From: Flavobacterium cheongpyeongense
GTDB taxonomy: Bacteria > Bacteroidota > Bacteroidia > Flavobacteriales > Flavobacteriaceae
NCBI RefSeq assembly: GCF_003202435.1
Contig: NZ_QJHK01000008.1
Coordinates: 1-64,000, forward strand
DNA: 64,000 nt
Direction: 5' to 3'
In this document: positions 54,415 through 63,005 of the stretch, piece by piece
Numbering within the stretch: the first letter of the stretch is position 1
Layout: each line of letters starts with the position of its first letter
Notes under the pieces: generated by a model
Seen by the model: only the letters and a program-made list of their open reading frames with translations
Told to the model about the DNA's origin: nothing
Database searches by the model: none
Translations under genes and position numbers: made by a program

Positions 54415-55554
54415 ATGGATAGATTAAGCTTACTGCAGGGGATTGCCAAGATCTCGGTTTTTGTGTCTTTACTGATGGCATTTTTTTTATATACTGTTAA
54501 AACTGAAAATAAATTGGCTAACCGTTTATTTGCATGGTTTTTTATTGTGTCTGCTATTGATCTTAGTGGTTTTTTTGTTTTCGAATACATTCAGGAATAT
54601 CTGAATTTAGTTATTTTTAGATGGACGATCTGTTTGTTGGCAATGCCTTTGTTTTACCTTTATGTACTGGCAGTTTGTTATTCTGATTTTAGATTAAAAA
54701 GGAAGCATTTATTGCATTTACTTCCCATAATTGTAGTTAATTTAGTTTTTCTTCCAAGACTTTATCTTGCCGATGGTATGAATAAGGAATTTTGGGATTC
54801 CATCGATCAAATGCCTGAAATATACTTTATTCAGATTTTAATTGAATTTCAATACGTGTTTTATATCGTCAGCGCATTTTTAGTTTTAAAGCAATACAAA
54901 GAGATTTATCTGGAAAATTATGCCAATCCGAGTTCTTTAACTTACAAGTATCTTTTTCAAATGACTACTGTTTTTCTGGTTACACACTGCCTCGTAGCAT
55001 TAAAAAATGTGTTACGTTATAGCGATTACAGACAAATATTTCTTTGGTTAAACGTAGTTGTCGGTACTCTTGCTTTGTTTATTACCTGTTGGTTAGTAAT
55101 GAAAGCCCTGAATCATCCGGAACTTTTTAGGGGCGTAAATTCGAAATTAAAGTTAGCCAAAGATATCCTGCCCGAAATCGAAGAAAAAACACAATTTGTA
55201 AATGTAAAAAACGATGTAATCAATAGCCAGATTTCAGGTTTAAGACAATACATGACCGAAAAAGAGCCGTTTCTTGATCCGTCTCTAACGATTCAGGAAC
55301 TCGCCAATCAAATTGATATTCCGGTTCGGGATTTGTCTGTTTTGATAAATCATGAAATGAATCAGCATTTTTTTGATTTTGTGAATGAATATCGCATTCA
55401 GAAAGCCATGCAGATTTTAAAAGATAAATCTAAAAGTGAACTTACTGTTCTGGAAATTTTATACGAAGTAGGTTTTAATTCAAAATCGTCTTTCAATACT
55501 TCTTTTAAAAAATACACCAGTTTAACGCCTACAGCTTACAGAAATTCTTTATAA
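54415..55554 (+). CDS. Membrane AraC-type transcriptional regulator
   Basis: A 379-residue regulator with a seven-helix membrane sensor (about residues 8-230, starting IAKISVFVSLLMAFFLY, with helices such as WTICLLAMPLFYLYVLAVC) and a cytoplasmic AraC DNA-binding domain at about 275-377 (LTIQELANQIDIPVRDLSVL, then VLEILYEVGFNSKSSFNTSF for the second helix-turn-helix). It would sense a ligand at the membrane and bind DNA directly. It is next to the outer-membrane receptor gene at 55709 on the same strand but with a terminator between, so that receptor is a likely regulated target. Confidence 0.88.
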   Translation: MDRLSLLQGIAKISVFVSLLMAFFLYTVKTENKLANRLFAWFFIVSAIDLSGFFVFEYIQEYLNLVIFRWTICLLAMPLFYLYVLAVCYSDFRLKRKHLLHLLPIIVVNLVFLPRLYLADGMNKEFWDSIDQMPEIYFIQILIEFQYVFYIVSAFLVLKQYKEIYLENYANPSSLTYKYLFQMTTVFLVTHCLVALKNVLRYSDYRQIFLWLNVVVGTLALFITCWLVMKALNHPELFRGVNSKLKLAKDILPEIEEKTQFVNVKNDVINSQISGLRQYMTEKEPFLDPSLTIQELANQIDIPVRDLSVLINHEMNQHFFDFVNEYRIQKAMQILKDKSKSELTVLEILYEVGFNSKSSFNTSFKKYTSLTPTAYRNSL

Positions 55555-55590
55555 TGAATAGTTTGTAAAAAGTCGAACGCTTCGCCAGAT

Positions 55591-55637
55591 AAAGTCGAAC
55601 CGATTTCCTGAACAGAAATTGGTTCGACTTTTTTTTG
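55591..55637 (+). terminator. Intrinsic terminator after the AraC-type gene
   Basis: AAAGTCGAACCGATTTC (55591-55607) pairs with GAAATTGGTTCGACTTT (55615-55631) with one mismatch, then a T run. Further GTCGAA words lie on either side. Confidence 0.75.
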
Positions 55638-55708
55638 TCGGTCGAATTACGAAAATTTCTAAGGCAACTTTGCATCAAATTAATCTAAACAAGTTAAAAT
55701 TAGAAACC

Positions 55709-58093
55709 ATGAAAAAATTACATTTCCTTATTTTATTAGTATTGCCTTTATTTTGTTTTGCACAATCAATTACATTAAAAGGAAAAATAGCCGACGAAAA
55801 GATGCCTTTAGAATGGGCAGATATTTCAATATCAAATTCAGAAGGCAAAATTATGAACGGAACTTCTACCAAAGTTGATGGTTCTTTTGAAATAAATCTT
55901 AAAAAAGGAACTTATAAAATAGAAGTGACTGTTTTAGGATATAAAGAAATGGAAAAAGAAATAGTTGTAGAAAATGATACAGATTTAGGAACCATTATTT
56001 TAATAGCAAATACAGCACAATTGGCAGAGGTTGTGATTCAGTCAAAAAAGAAAACAATCGAACAGAAAACAGATCGTTTGGTTTACAATTTTGAAAATAA
56101 TATCACAACAGCCGGAGGTAACGCTTTGAGTGCCATTAATACTGCACCAGGGGTTGTAGTGAAAAACGATGTGATCACAATGTTAGGAAAAGGAACTTCA
56201 AGAGTAATGATCGATGGCAGAATGATTGAGTTGGCTGGTGAAGAATTGAATAATTTTTTAAAATCAATTTCAGCAGCTGACATTAAAAATATTGAAATCA
56301 TCAGCAATCCACCAGCAAAGTATGATGCTGACGGATTTGGTGGGCTGATTAATATTATTATGAAAAAAGGAACTCGTGATTCATGGAAAAATACCACGAC
56401 AGTTTCTTACGATCAGAATAAATATGGAATTTATACTTTAAGAAATACTTTATTTTATAACAAAAATAAGTTTCGGTTTTCGGCCAGTATCAATGGAAAG
56501 ACAGGTAATGTAAATGCTACAGATGACTTAAAAATGTATTTCCCTGATGGACTTTCGTATATGAAAAGCACAACAAAAGTAAAAGCTGAAAATCTTTCCG
56601 GAAAACTGGCTTTAGACTATGACCTTTCTGCCCGCACGACTATTGGTTTTCAGTTTTTGAATGACAGAAACAATCCTGATTTTGGTTCAGATATTAGTAT
56701 TAAAAAGTATAATCTTCAAAATGAATTACAAAATGTAACCCTAAATAAGAGTTCCACCGATAAAGGTTCAAAAAATCAGACTTTCAATGCACATTTGATT
56801 ACCAAATTGGATTCTTTAAACCGGAAATTATCTTTTGACGTAGATTATTTTAATTACGATTCAAAGTTTGACCGAAGTTTTATGGCTAACAATTATTCTC
56901 CGGAAATGCTATTTGTAGATGTAAATCAGGCAGGAAGAAACATTTCGAAGCAGGATATTAACAACTGGAGTTTTAAAGCCGATATGGAACATCCCTTTAA
57001 GATGTTTAATTTGTCTTATGGCGCAAAAGTGAGTTTTACAAATAGCATCAGTGATGTTCTTTATTACGATATGATAACTGGAACCCCGCAATTAGACCCA
57101 AAACAATCTAACCAATTTGAGTACACTGAAAATAATCAGGCAGCTTATATTAACGGAGATAAAAAGATAAACGACAAATGGAATCTTCAAATGGGTTTGC
57201 GTCTTGAAAACACACAAACGACAGGTTTCTCAGAAACGATCAATCAGGAAAATGTAAATAATTATACGAAACTATTTCCTACATTTTATGCTTCGTACAA
57301 AAAGAATGAAAACAATACTTTTAGCTTCAATTATGGCAAAAGAATCAACAGGCCCCGTTTTGATCTCCTGAATCCATTCCGAATTTATATCAACAGTAAC
57401 AGTTATTCAGAAGGGAATCCGTTTTTGAAGCCTTCGTTTAGTGATAATTTCGAATTGGCACATTCCTATAAAGAGGTTTTCAGAACGAGCATTTTCATGA
57501 ATGCAGTTACAAACGGTTATGGTGTTTTGTTTACCTCAAATCCAGAGACAAACACGCAGATTGTTACGAGAGAGAATTATTTTAAGAACTTAAATTATGG
57601 TTTGGGAGAAAGTTACTCGGTTAGTTATACAGAATGGTGGTCAGGTGAGAATTCATTATACTTTTTAGGTGCAAAAACTGAATTTATTAAAGAGATCAAT
57701 GCTAGGCCATCAAACAGTTTACAAGTTGATTTTACCACAAATAATACTTTTTCATTAGGTAAAACGACAAAAATTCAGATTGATTTTAGCTATAGTACGC
57801 CTTTTAAAAGCGGGTTATATGAATTAGGATACACTTCGAGTTTTGATATTGGTTTCAAACAGGATTTATGGGGTAAATCAATGCAAATTTCCCTTTTGGC
57901 AAATGATATTTTTAACACATCTTATCTAAAAGATTTTACTTCTGTCGTAAATGGTGTAAAACAAGTCTACAGTCAGAATGAGAGTAACCGATTTGTACGT
58001 TTATCTGTGATTTACAATTTTGGAAACAAAAAAATAAATGTAAAGGAACGTGCATTTGGAAATCAGGAAGAGAAAAAGAGAACGGGCAATTAA
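55709..58093 (+). CDS. Outer-membrane beta-barrel receptor, TonB-dependent-like
   Basis: About 794 residues. Signal peptide MKKLHFLILLVLPLFCFAQ; carboxypeptidase-like domain at about 20-100 (SITLKGKIADEKMPLEWADI); plug-like region at about 120-215 with DRLVYNFENNITTAGGNAL, MIDGRMIELAGEELNNFLKS and NPPAKYDADGFGGLINI; then a barrel of the type often called OMP_b-brl_3. The ATG at 55709 is chosen because it starts the signal peptide. In other Bacteroidetes such proteins follow regulators like the AraC-type gene upstream. Ligand unknown; probably a peptide, metal or signal. Confidence 0.88.
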   Translation: MKKLHFLILLVLPLFCFAQSITLKGKIADEKMPLEWADISISNSEGKIMNGTSTKVDGSFEINLKKGTYKIEVTVLGYKEMEKEIVVENDTDLGTIILIANTAQLAEVVIQSKKKTIEQKTDRLVYNFENNITTAGGNALSAINTAPGVVVKNDVITMLGKGTSRVMIDGRMIELAGEELNNFLKSISAADIKNIEIISNPPAKYDADGFGGLINIIMKKGTRDSWKNTTTVSYDQNKYGIYTLRNTLFYNKNKFRFSASINGKTGNVNATDDLKMYFPDGLSYMKSTTKVKAENLSGKLALDYDLSARTTIGFQFLNDRNNPDFGSDISIKKYNLQNELQNVTLNKSSTDKGSKNQTFNAHLITKLDSLNRKLSFDVDYFNYDSKFDRSFMANNYSPEMLFVDVNQAGRNISKQDINNWSFKADMEHPFKMFNLSYGAKVSFTNSISDVLYYDMITGTPQLDPKQSNQFEYTENNQAAYINGDKKINDKWNLQMGLRLENTQTTGFSETINQENVNNYTKLFPTFYASYKKNENNTFSFNYGKRINRPRFDLLNPFRIYINSNSYSEGNPFLKPSFSDNFELAHSYKEVFRTSIFMNAVTNGYGVLFTSNPETNTQIVTRENYFKNLNYGLGESYSVSYTEWWSGENSLYFLGAKTEFIKEINARPSNSLQVDFTTNNTFSLGKTTKIQIDFSYSTPFKSGLYELGYTSSFDIGFKQDLWGKSMQISLLANDIFNTSYLKDFTSVVNGVKQVYSQNESNRFVRLSVIYNFGNKKINVKERAFGNQEEKKRTGN

Positions 58094-58127
58094 AATTAGA
58101 TAATATAATTGAAAATAAGAAAGTTTT

Positions 58128-58241
58128 GGGTGTGACCGTATCGTTACAAAAGGGCAAAATTACTTTGTGGTTATACGCCCTTTTGCAACGATACGGTCGG
58201 GCTATCCGCACTACTTCGGTAGTTGCTCCTATCCCTCACAC
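58128..58241. repeat. Composite hairpin repeat with a TTCG-loop stem
   Basis: A 22-bp stem (58134-58155 with 58177-58198, one mismatch; ACCGTATCGTTACAAAAGGG) encloses 21 bases, followed by GGGCTATCCGC, a small hairpin ACTAC-TTCG-GTAGT (58210-58223) and CTCCTATCCCTCACAC at the end. The whole is bounded by GGGTGTGA and CCCTCACAC, near inverse to each other. CTATCCGC is shared with repeat copy A. Lies between convergent genes. Confidence 0.65.
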
Positions 58242-58283
58242 AAAGATTAATGCTAAAATGATAAGCAATTAAAAATATCCAAT

Positions 58284-58967
58284 TTAAAGAAAAAACGTCA
58301 ATAGAATCCCTAAAACAATCATCGAAACTTTGGCAACGTTGAATTTATGACCCTCGCTGCTTTCAAAAATAATGGTCGATGAAATATGGAATAGAATTCC
58401 GATTACTACGGCCGTTATTTCGGTGTAATAATCGTTTAAGAAAGGCAGGAAATCAGAAGCTACGGTTCCTAAGGGGGTCATTACCGCAAAAGTCATCATA
58501 AAGGCAAAAATCGCTTTTTTATTTAAATCGGCATTGATGAAAAATGTAGTTAAAATAACGGCAATCGGCAAATGATGAATCGCAATCCCGATAGCCAAAC
58601 CGTGATGATGACTAACCGGAAAACCTTCTAAAAAGGCATGAATACAAAGACTTACAAAAAGCAGCCAAGGAATCCTGGATATTTTTGCATGACCGTGAAC
58701 GTGTCCGTGTTCAGCTCCTTTTGAGAAGAACTCCAGGATGATCTGAAATAAAATTCCGACCATGATAAATAAACCAATATTAGTATTGTGCGATTCGTAT
58801 ACTTCAGGCAAAAGATTCATTACGGTTAGCGACAATAAAAAGGAACCGCTAAAAGCCAGTAATAATTTTAGATTGGTTTTGTTTTTTGGTTTTAAAAACA
58901 AAGCAATAATATATCCTAATAGTACAGAAAATAAGGGTAATAGGTAGTTCATTTGTTGCTTTACCAA
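58284..58967 (-). CDS. ZIP family divalent metal transporter
   Basis: A 227-residue membrane protein with about seven to eight helices. The cytoplasmic His-rich loop is AEHGHVHGHAKIS (about 85-97) and the core metal site is HAFLEGFPVSHHHGLAIGIA with IHHLP (about 110-140), as in Zn/Fe ZIP importers. The end IVLGILLTFFL closes the last helix. It begins 1 base from the methyltransferase gene upstream, so they are co-transcribed, although the roles seem unrelated. Imports Zn2+, Fe2+ or similar. Confidence 0.9.
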   Translation of the reverse strand: MVKQQMNYLLPLFSVLLGYIIALFLKPKNKTNLKLLLAFSGSFLLSLTVMNLLPEVYESHNTNIGLFIMVGILFQIILEFFSKGAEHGHVHGHAKISRIPWLLFVSLCIHAFLEGFPVSHHHGLAIGIAIHHLPIAVILTTFFINADLNKKAIFAFMMTFAVMTPLGTVASDFLPFLNDYYTEITAVVIGILFHISSTIIFESSEGHKFNVAKVSMIVLGILLTFFL

Positions 58968-59732
58968 TTATTTAAAAATCATGATTAATCGTTCACTTTC
59001 GGTTTTGTGGAATTTTTTGAGTTTGTAATCACCAAAAATATCTAAAAGATAAATTCCGGCTTCCTCCATCAAATCCTGAAAGTCTTTCAAGGTTAACGCT
59101 TTTACTTTTTCGGTAAAATGGTAATGATGTCCCTGATCCTCGAAATCAATTTCTTTAAATATATGCCCGTCTTCAACATATCTTTTTATTTTGAAATCTA
59201 TTCCTTCTACGGTTTTAACTTCTTCCGGAACAAGTGTTTCAGTAACCTGAATGACGTTCATGAAGTCGATTACGGCAAAACCATACTCAGATAAACTTTC
59301 TTTGATCGCTTTTAAGGTTGTTAAATTATCTTCGTCATTTTCAAAATAACCAAAACTGGTAAACAAATTAAAAATCGCATCGAATTTTTCTTCAAAAGGC
59401 TCGCGCATGTCGTGCACTTTAAAATGAAGGGTATCGTTACTGTTTTTATTGGCTTCGGCAATGCTGTTTTCTGATAAATCGGCTCCTAAAACGTTAAAAC
59501 CTAACTGATTTAAATAAATAGAATGACGGCCTTTTCCACATGCTAAATCCAATACCCTGGCTTTTTCGGGCAAATTTAGGTAATGTGTAAGATTGTCCAT
59601 GAATATCTGAGCTTCCCGGTAATTTCGATCCTTATACAGAATATGATAATACGGAGTATCAAACCATGAAGTAAACCAGTTTTCGGTATTTCGATCCTGA
59701 TTAGGTGTTGATGAGTTAGGTGCTTCAGACAT
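58968..59732 (-). CDS. Class I SAM-dependent methyltransferase
   Basis: A 254-residue Rossmann methyltransferase. Motif I is VLDLACGKGRHSIYLNQLG (about 69-87), motif II has LGADLSENSIAEANK, and FDAIFNLFTSFGYF is the motif IV region. The substrate is not clear; small-molecule methyltransferases of this type (often called type 11/25) act on metabolites or lipids. It is transcribed from a promoter facing away from the rlmL-like gene, with the two -7 boxes only three bases apart. Confidence 0.88.
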   Translation of the reverse strand: MSEAPNSSTPNQDRNTENWFTSWFDTPYYHILYKDRNYREAQIFMDNLTHYLNLPEKARVLDLACGKGRHSIYLNQLGFNVLGADLSENSIAEANKNSNDTLHFKVHDMREPFEEKFDAIFNLFTSFGYFENDEDNLTTLKAIKESLSEYGFAVIDFMNVIQVTETLVPEEVKTVEGIDFKIKRYVEDGHIFKEIDFEDQGHHYHFTEKVKALTLKDFQDLMEEAGIYLLDIFGDYKLKKFHKTESERLIMIFK

Positions 59733-59761
59733 TTATTCTATTTCAATTAATTTAAAGTCCG

Positions 59762-59770
59762 GCAAATTTA
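59762..59770 (-). promoter_or_regulatory. -7 box for the methyltransferase/ZIP unit
   Basis: On the minus strand TAAATTTGC matches TAnnTTTGC. Transcription would start near 59755, 23 bases before the ATG at 59732. Confidence 0.45.
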
Positions 59771-59773
59771 GTG

Positions 59774-59782
59774 TATTTTTGC
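59774..59782 (+). promoter_or_regulatory. -7 box for the rlmL-like gene
   Basis: TATTTTTGC matches TAnnTTTGC. Transcription would start near 59789, giving a leader of about 95 bases that holds the hairpin at 59813-59840. The -33 position has no TTTG. Confidence 0.4.
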
Positions 59783-59812
59783 GGAAAAATTACTATTTCG
59801 CAATGATACCTG

Positions 59813-59840
59813 TAAAGGTGCGCTGTGCTGTGCACCTTTA
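59813..59840 (+). promoter_or_regulatory. Hairpin in the rlmL leader
   Basis: TAAAGGTGC (59813-59821) pairs perfectly with GCACCTTTA (59832-59840) around a 10-base loop. No T run follows, so it is not a standard terminator; it lies in the predicted 5' untranslated leader. Confidence 0.4.
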
Positions 59841-59884
59841 AGAATTACGTCTGTAGGAATTGTTTTTTTAATTCAAATATAAAG

Positions 59885-61048
59885 ATGGAAGAAAATTTTA
59901 GAATGATAGCCAAATGTTTTTTTGGTTTTGAAGAAATATTAGAGAATGAATTGCGTGTCCTTGGTGCTCAGGATGTCGAAAAAGGGGTAAGAATGGTTAG
60001 CTTTAAAGGCGATAAAGGTTTTATGTATAAAGCTAATTTATCTTTGCGTACTGCACTCAAAGTATTGAAACCCATTTATTCTTTCAGAGCAAACAACGAG
60101 CAGGCATTATATAAAGGAATTTCAGGCGTAAACTGGTCTAAATTGCTAAATGCCAATCAAACTTTTGTAATTGATGCGACAGTACATTCGACTTATTTTA
60201 ATCATTCAGAATTTGTTTCCCAAAAATGTAAAGATGCTATTGTAGATCAGTTTCGGGAAAGAACGGGGCAACGTCCAAGTATTGATAAAGCTTTTCCGGA
60301 TTTAAGAATCAACGTTCACATAGACAAAGATCAGGTTTCGGTTGCCCTCGACACTTCAGGAAACTCGCTGCACCAGCGTGGCTACAGGACTGCTACTAAT
60401 ATTGCCCCAATCAACGAAGTTTTGGCAGCAGGGATTTTATTATTATCCGGCTGGGAAGGGCAAAGCCACTTTTTAGACCCCATGTGTGGCTCCGGAACTT
60501 TTTTGGCAGAAGCAGCCATGATTGCCTGTAATATTCCGGCAAATATCAACAGAAAAGAATTTGCCTTCGAAAAATGGAAAGACTGGGACAACGATTTATT
60601 CGATCAGATTGTAAACAGCCTGATGAAAAAAACTAAGGAATTTCATTATACTATAAAAGGTTTCGATAAGGCGCCAAGCGCTGTAAATAAAGCAAAAGAC
60701 AATATCAGAAATGCCAATCTGGATGATTATATTACAGTTTCTGAAAATAATTTTTTTGACACTGAAAAGGAAGTTGAAGGCAAACTGCATGTCGTTTTCA
60801 ATCCGCCTTATGATGAGCGTCTGGATATTCATATGGAAGAATTTTACAAAAATATCGGAGATACTCTAAAGAAAAGCTATCCGGGAACAAACGCCTGGTT
60901 TATTACGGCAAATCTCGAAGCTTTGAAATTTGTTGGATTAAAGCCTTCCAGAAAAATTAAACTTTTTAACGGAAGCCTTGAAGCGCGTTTAGTAAAATAC
61001 GAAATGTACGAGGGAAGCAAAAGAACGAAGTTTCAGGTTTCTGAGTAA
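59885..61048 (+). CDS. rlmL: 23S rRNA guanine-N2 methyltransferase, RlmL-like (THUMP)
   Basis: A 387-residue RNA methyltransferase. The N-terminal THUMP domain covers about 1-155 (FFGFEEILENELRVLGAQDV). The methyltransferase domain has FLDPMCGSGTFLAEAAMIA for SAM binding and HVVFNPPYDERL (N-P-P-Y) for the target guanine amino group. E. coli RlmL is fused to RlmK; here only the RlmL half is present, as in other Bacteroidetes, and modifies G2445-like positions by inference. I chose the ATG at 59885 since the frame's earlier GTG adds a non-family stretch overlapping the leader hairpin. Confidence 0.9.
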   Translation: MEENFRMIAKCFFGFEEILENELRVLGAQDVEKGVRMVSFKGDKGFMYKANLSLRTALKVLKPIYSFRANNEQALYKGISGVNWSKLLNANQTFVIDATVHSTYFNHSEFVSQKCKDAIVDQFRERTGQRPSIDKAFPDLRINVHIDKDQVSVALDTSGNSLHQRGYRTATNIAPINEVLAAGILLLSGWEGQSHFLDPMCGSGTFLAEAAMIACNIPANINRKEFAFEKWKDWDNDLFDQIVNSLMKKTKEFHYTIKGFDKAPSAVNKAKDNIRNANLDDYITVSENNFFDTEKEVEGKLHVVFNPPYDERLDIHMEEFYKNIGDTLKKSYPGTNAWFITANLEALKFVGLKPSRKIKLFNGSLEARLVKYEMYEGSKRTKFQVSE

Positions 61049-61180
61049 GGTTCTGAGATACTAAGTTTTGGATCTGATATTTGAATATGTATAAAGGTAA
61101 TATTTAAAATAATTAAGGCAGAGTTTGTTAAGTCGAAGGAATAAAATCTTAGCACCTCAGAACCTTATAAGCTAAAAAAA

Positions 61181-61417
61181 ATGACAAAACTACAAGTAAG
61201 GGCGTTTTTATATCAATTAGGATGTTTCGCAATTTTATTTATTTTAGGAAGATTTATAATTGCTGAGTATACTGGCTTAACCGGAATATGGATTCCAATG
61301 ACAGCTTTTATAGTAGCAACCTTGATAGCTCCTCAATTTAAAGCATTGAAAACGCGGGATGGAGAAAAACTTTTTATGAAATGGATTTTTATAAAGGGAA
61401 TTAAGGAAATCGGATAA
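61181..61417 (+). CDS. Small membrane protein of unknown function, 78 residues
   Basis: A 78-residue protein with two hydrophobic helices: about 8-27 (FLYQLGCFAILFILGRFII) and 32-50 (GLTGIWIPMTAFIVATLIA), followed by a basic tail KALKTRDGEKLFMKWIFIKG. No family is recognised, although similar short proteins occur in flavobacteria. It lies 17 bases before the racemase gene on the same strand and may be co-transcribed. Confidence 0.65.
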   Translation: MTKLQVRAFLYQLGCFAILFILGRFIIAEYTGLTGIWIPMTAFIVATLIAPQFKALKTRDGEKLFMKWIFIKGIKEIG

Positions 61418-61434
61418 TTTTTTAAGTCAACATT

Positions 61435-62127
61435 ATGAGAAAAATTGGGCTTATTGGCGGAATAAGCTGGGTTTCGACTTCAGATTATTACAAGCTTATA
61501 AATCAGGGAATAAACGAAAGGATGGGAGGTTTGAACTTTTCGGAATGTTTGATTTATTCGTTTAATTATGCTGATATTAAAAAGAATAATGACAATAACG
61601 ACTGGGATTCAACTTTTGAAAGGCTTTTGAAAGGCTGTGAATTTTTAAAATCAGGCGGAGCAGAAGCGATTGTTTTGTGTGCGAATACCATGCATTTTAT
61701 TGCTGACAAGCTTGAAGAAGCCATTGGTCTGCCAATAATACATATTGCAACTGTAACTGCTGTTGAAATCCAGAAAAAAGGAATTAAAAAAGTAGGTTTG
61801 TTAGGAACAAAGTTTACAATGGAACTGGATTTCTTTAAAGACAAACTGACAGCAAAAGGAATAGAAGCAATCATTCCGAAAAATCAGGAGGATAAAGATT
61901 TTATCCATGCTACGGTCTTCGAAGAGTTAGGAAGAGGACTCGTAACTCCGGAAACTAAAAAACGTTACTTAGAAATAGCAAATCAGTTAATAAAAGAGGG
62001 GGCTGAAGGCATTATTTTAGGCTGTACAGAAATTCCATTAGTGATAAAACCTCAGGATATTTCGGTCCCAATTTTTGATACTGCTCTGATACATTCAAAT
62101 GCAGCAATAGATTTTCAATTATCCTAA
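61435..62127 (+). CDS. Aspartate/glutamate racemase family protein
   Basis: A 230-residue cofactor-independent racemase. The N-terminal IGLIGGISWVSTSDYYKLIN matches RacD/YgeA-type proteins. The two catalytic cysteines lie in IVLCANTMHF (about residue 81) and ILGCTEIPL (about 197), each beside a Thr/Asn as required for the two-base mechanism. It would convert L-aspartate or another amino acid to its D form. Monocistronic or with the 78-residue gene; ended by a strong terminator. Confidence 0.9.
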   Translation: MRKIGLIGGISWVSTSDYYKLINQGINERMGGLNFSECLIYSFNYADIKKNNDNNDWDSTFERLLKGCEFLKSGGAEAIVLCANTMHFIADKLEEAIGLPIIHIATVTAVEIQKKGIKKVGLLGTKFTMELDFFKDKLTAKGIEAIIPKNQEDKDFIHATVFEELGRGLVTPETKKRYLEIANQLIKEGAEGIILGCTEIPLVIKPQDISVPIFDTALIHSNAAIDFQLS

Positions 62128-62136
62128 GAAAAAAAT

Positions 62137-62179
62137 ACCCATAAATTCATTATTTATTACTGAATTCATGGGTGTTTTA
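62137..62179. terminator. Bidirectional terminator between convergent genes
   Basis: ACCCATAAATTCA (62137-62149) and TGAATTCATGGGT (62161-62173) pair with one mismatch; A and T runs flank both sides. Confidence 0.75.
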
Positions 62180-62189
62180 TTTAAATGAA

Positions 62190-63005
62190 CTATTTCTTGG
62201 TACCTTTTTTTTCTGTTTCAGGAACTTTTACCGTCTTTTTATAAAGCGGGATAAAGTAAGAAACGGTATAATTAAATCCAACTCCAAAACTTCCGTCATA
62301 TGTTCTGTTAAATCCAGGGATATAAAGATTTTCAAAATTATCAGGATCTTTATTGGCTAAAAGCATTTTTAACTGAATCCCAAATCCTACAAATACATTG
62401 TTGAAAACCTTGGCTTTCATTCCTACAGCGACTTCCGCCCAGGCGGCAGTTAAACCAGTATATTTTGTGCCATCAGTAATGGATGGGATTTCTCCCCAAT
62501 ATTTGTCGGCACTATAAATTTTATAGCTGTTTAATTGCTGGCTAAATGTACTAAAACCTCCTCGCAGACCTACTGATATAATATTTTCCATATCCAGCCA
62601 GTTGTTATACATATTGTAGTCAAAACCTCCTTTTAGATACGTTCCTGTTGCGGTTGAGTTTAATCGGTCATCATCAGTAGTTTTATCTTCTATTCCAAGC
62701 TCAGCAGCTAAATAATAATTTTTGGTAAGGCGAAAATCTCCCACAAATTCGACCCCTTTATAATCTTTATCATAAAGACCTCGGGTTAGTTTGTATAAAT
62801 CTACACCTAAGCGTAAACCATAACGGTCTTTTTTTAAAGGAACGCTGTCAGTTTTAATTTCTGTAACAACTTTCGTCGTTTTAGATTTTGGTTTTTCTGA
62901 ATTGATTTCTTTTGATATTGGAGCAGTGGGCAATTCCTGAGCCTGAACAAAAAATACTGCAAACAAAAAACAAATACTAAAAGTATACTTTGACATGTGT
63001 TTCAT
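62190..63005 (-). CDS. DUF6048-like outer-membrane protein
   Basis: About 271 residues, exported by a signal peptide (MSKYTFSICFLFAVFFVQAQ). After a charged linker (TKVVTEIKTDSVPLKKDRYG) comes a beta-barrel-like part with many short alternating strands: LGVDLYKLTRGLYDKDYKGV, GVEFVGDFRLTKNYYLAAEL, VSYFIPLYKK. It fits the flavobacterial family I recall as DUF6048. The ATG at 63005 (MKHMSKY) is chosen, because the longer frame lies within the DUF6452 gene. The pair DUF6452-DUF6048 beside rlmD is conserved as far as I recall. Confidence 0.8.
   Translation of the reverse strand: MKHMSKYTFSICFLFAVFFVQAQELPTAPISKEINSEKPKSKTTKVVTEIKTDSVPLKKDRYGLRLGVDLYKLTRGLYDKDYKGVEFVGDFRLTKNYYLAAELGIEDKTTDDDRLNSTATGTYLKGGFDYNMYNNWLDMENIISVGLRGGFSTFSQQLNSYKIYSADKYWGEIPSITDGTKYTGLTAAWAEVAVGMKAKVFNNVFVGFGIQLKMLLANKDPDNFENLYIPGFNRTYDGSFGVGFNYTVSYFIPLYKKTVKVPETEKKGTKK

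Noticed and set aside
59825..59884. GTG start extending the rlmL-like protein
   Set aside because: It would begin inside the leader hairpin and adds a Cys-rich non-family stretch.
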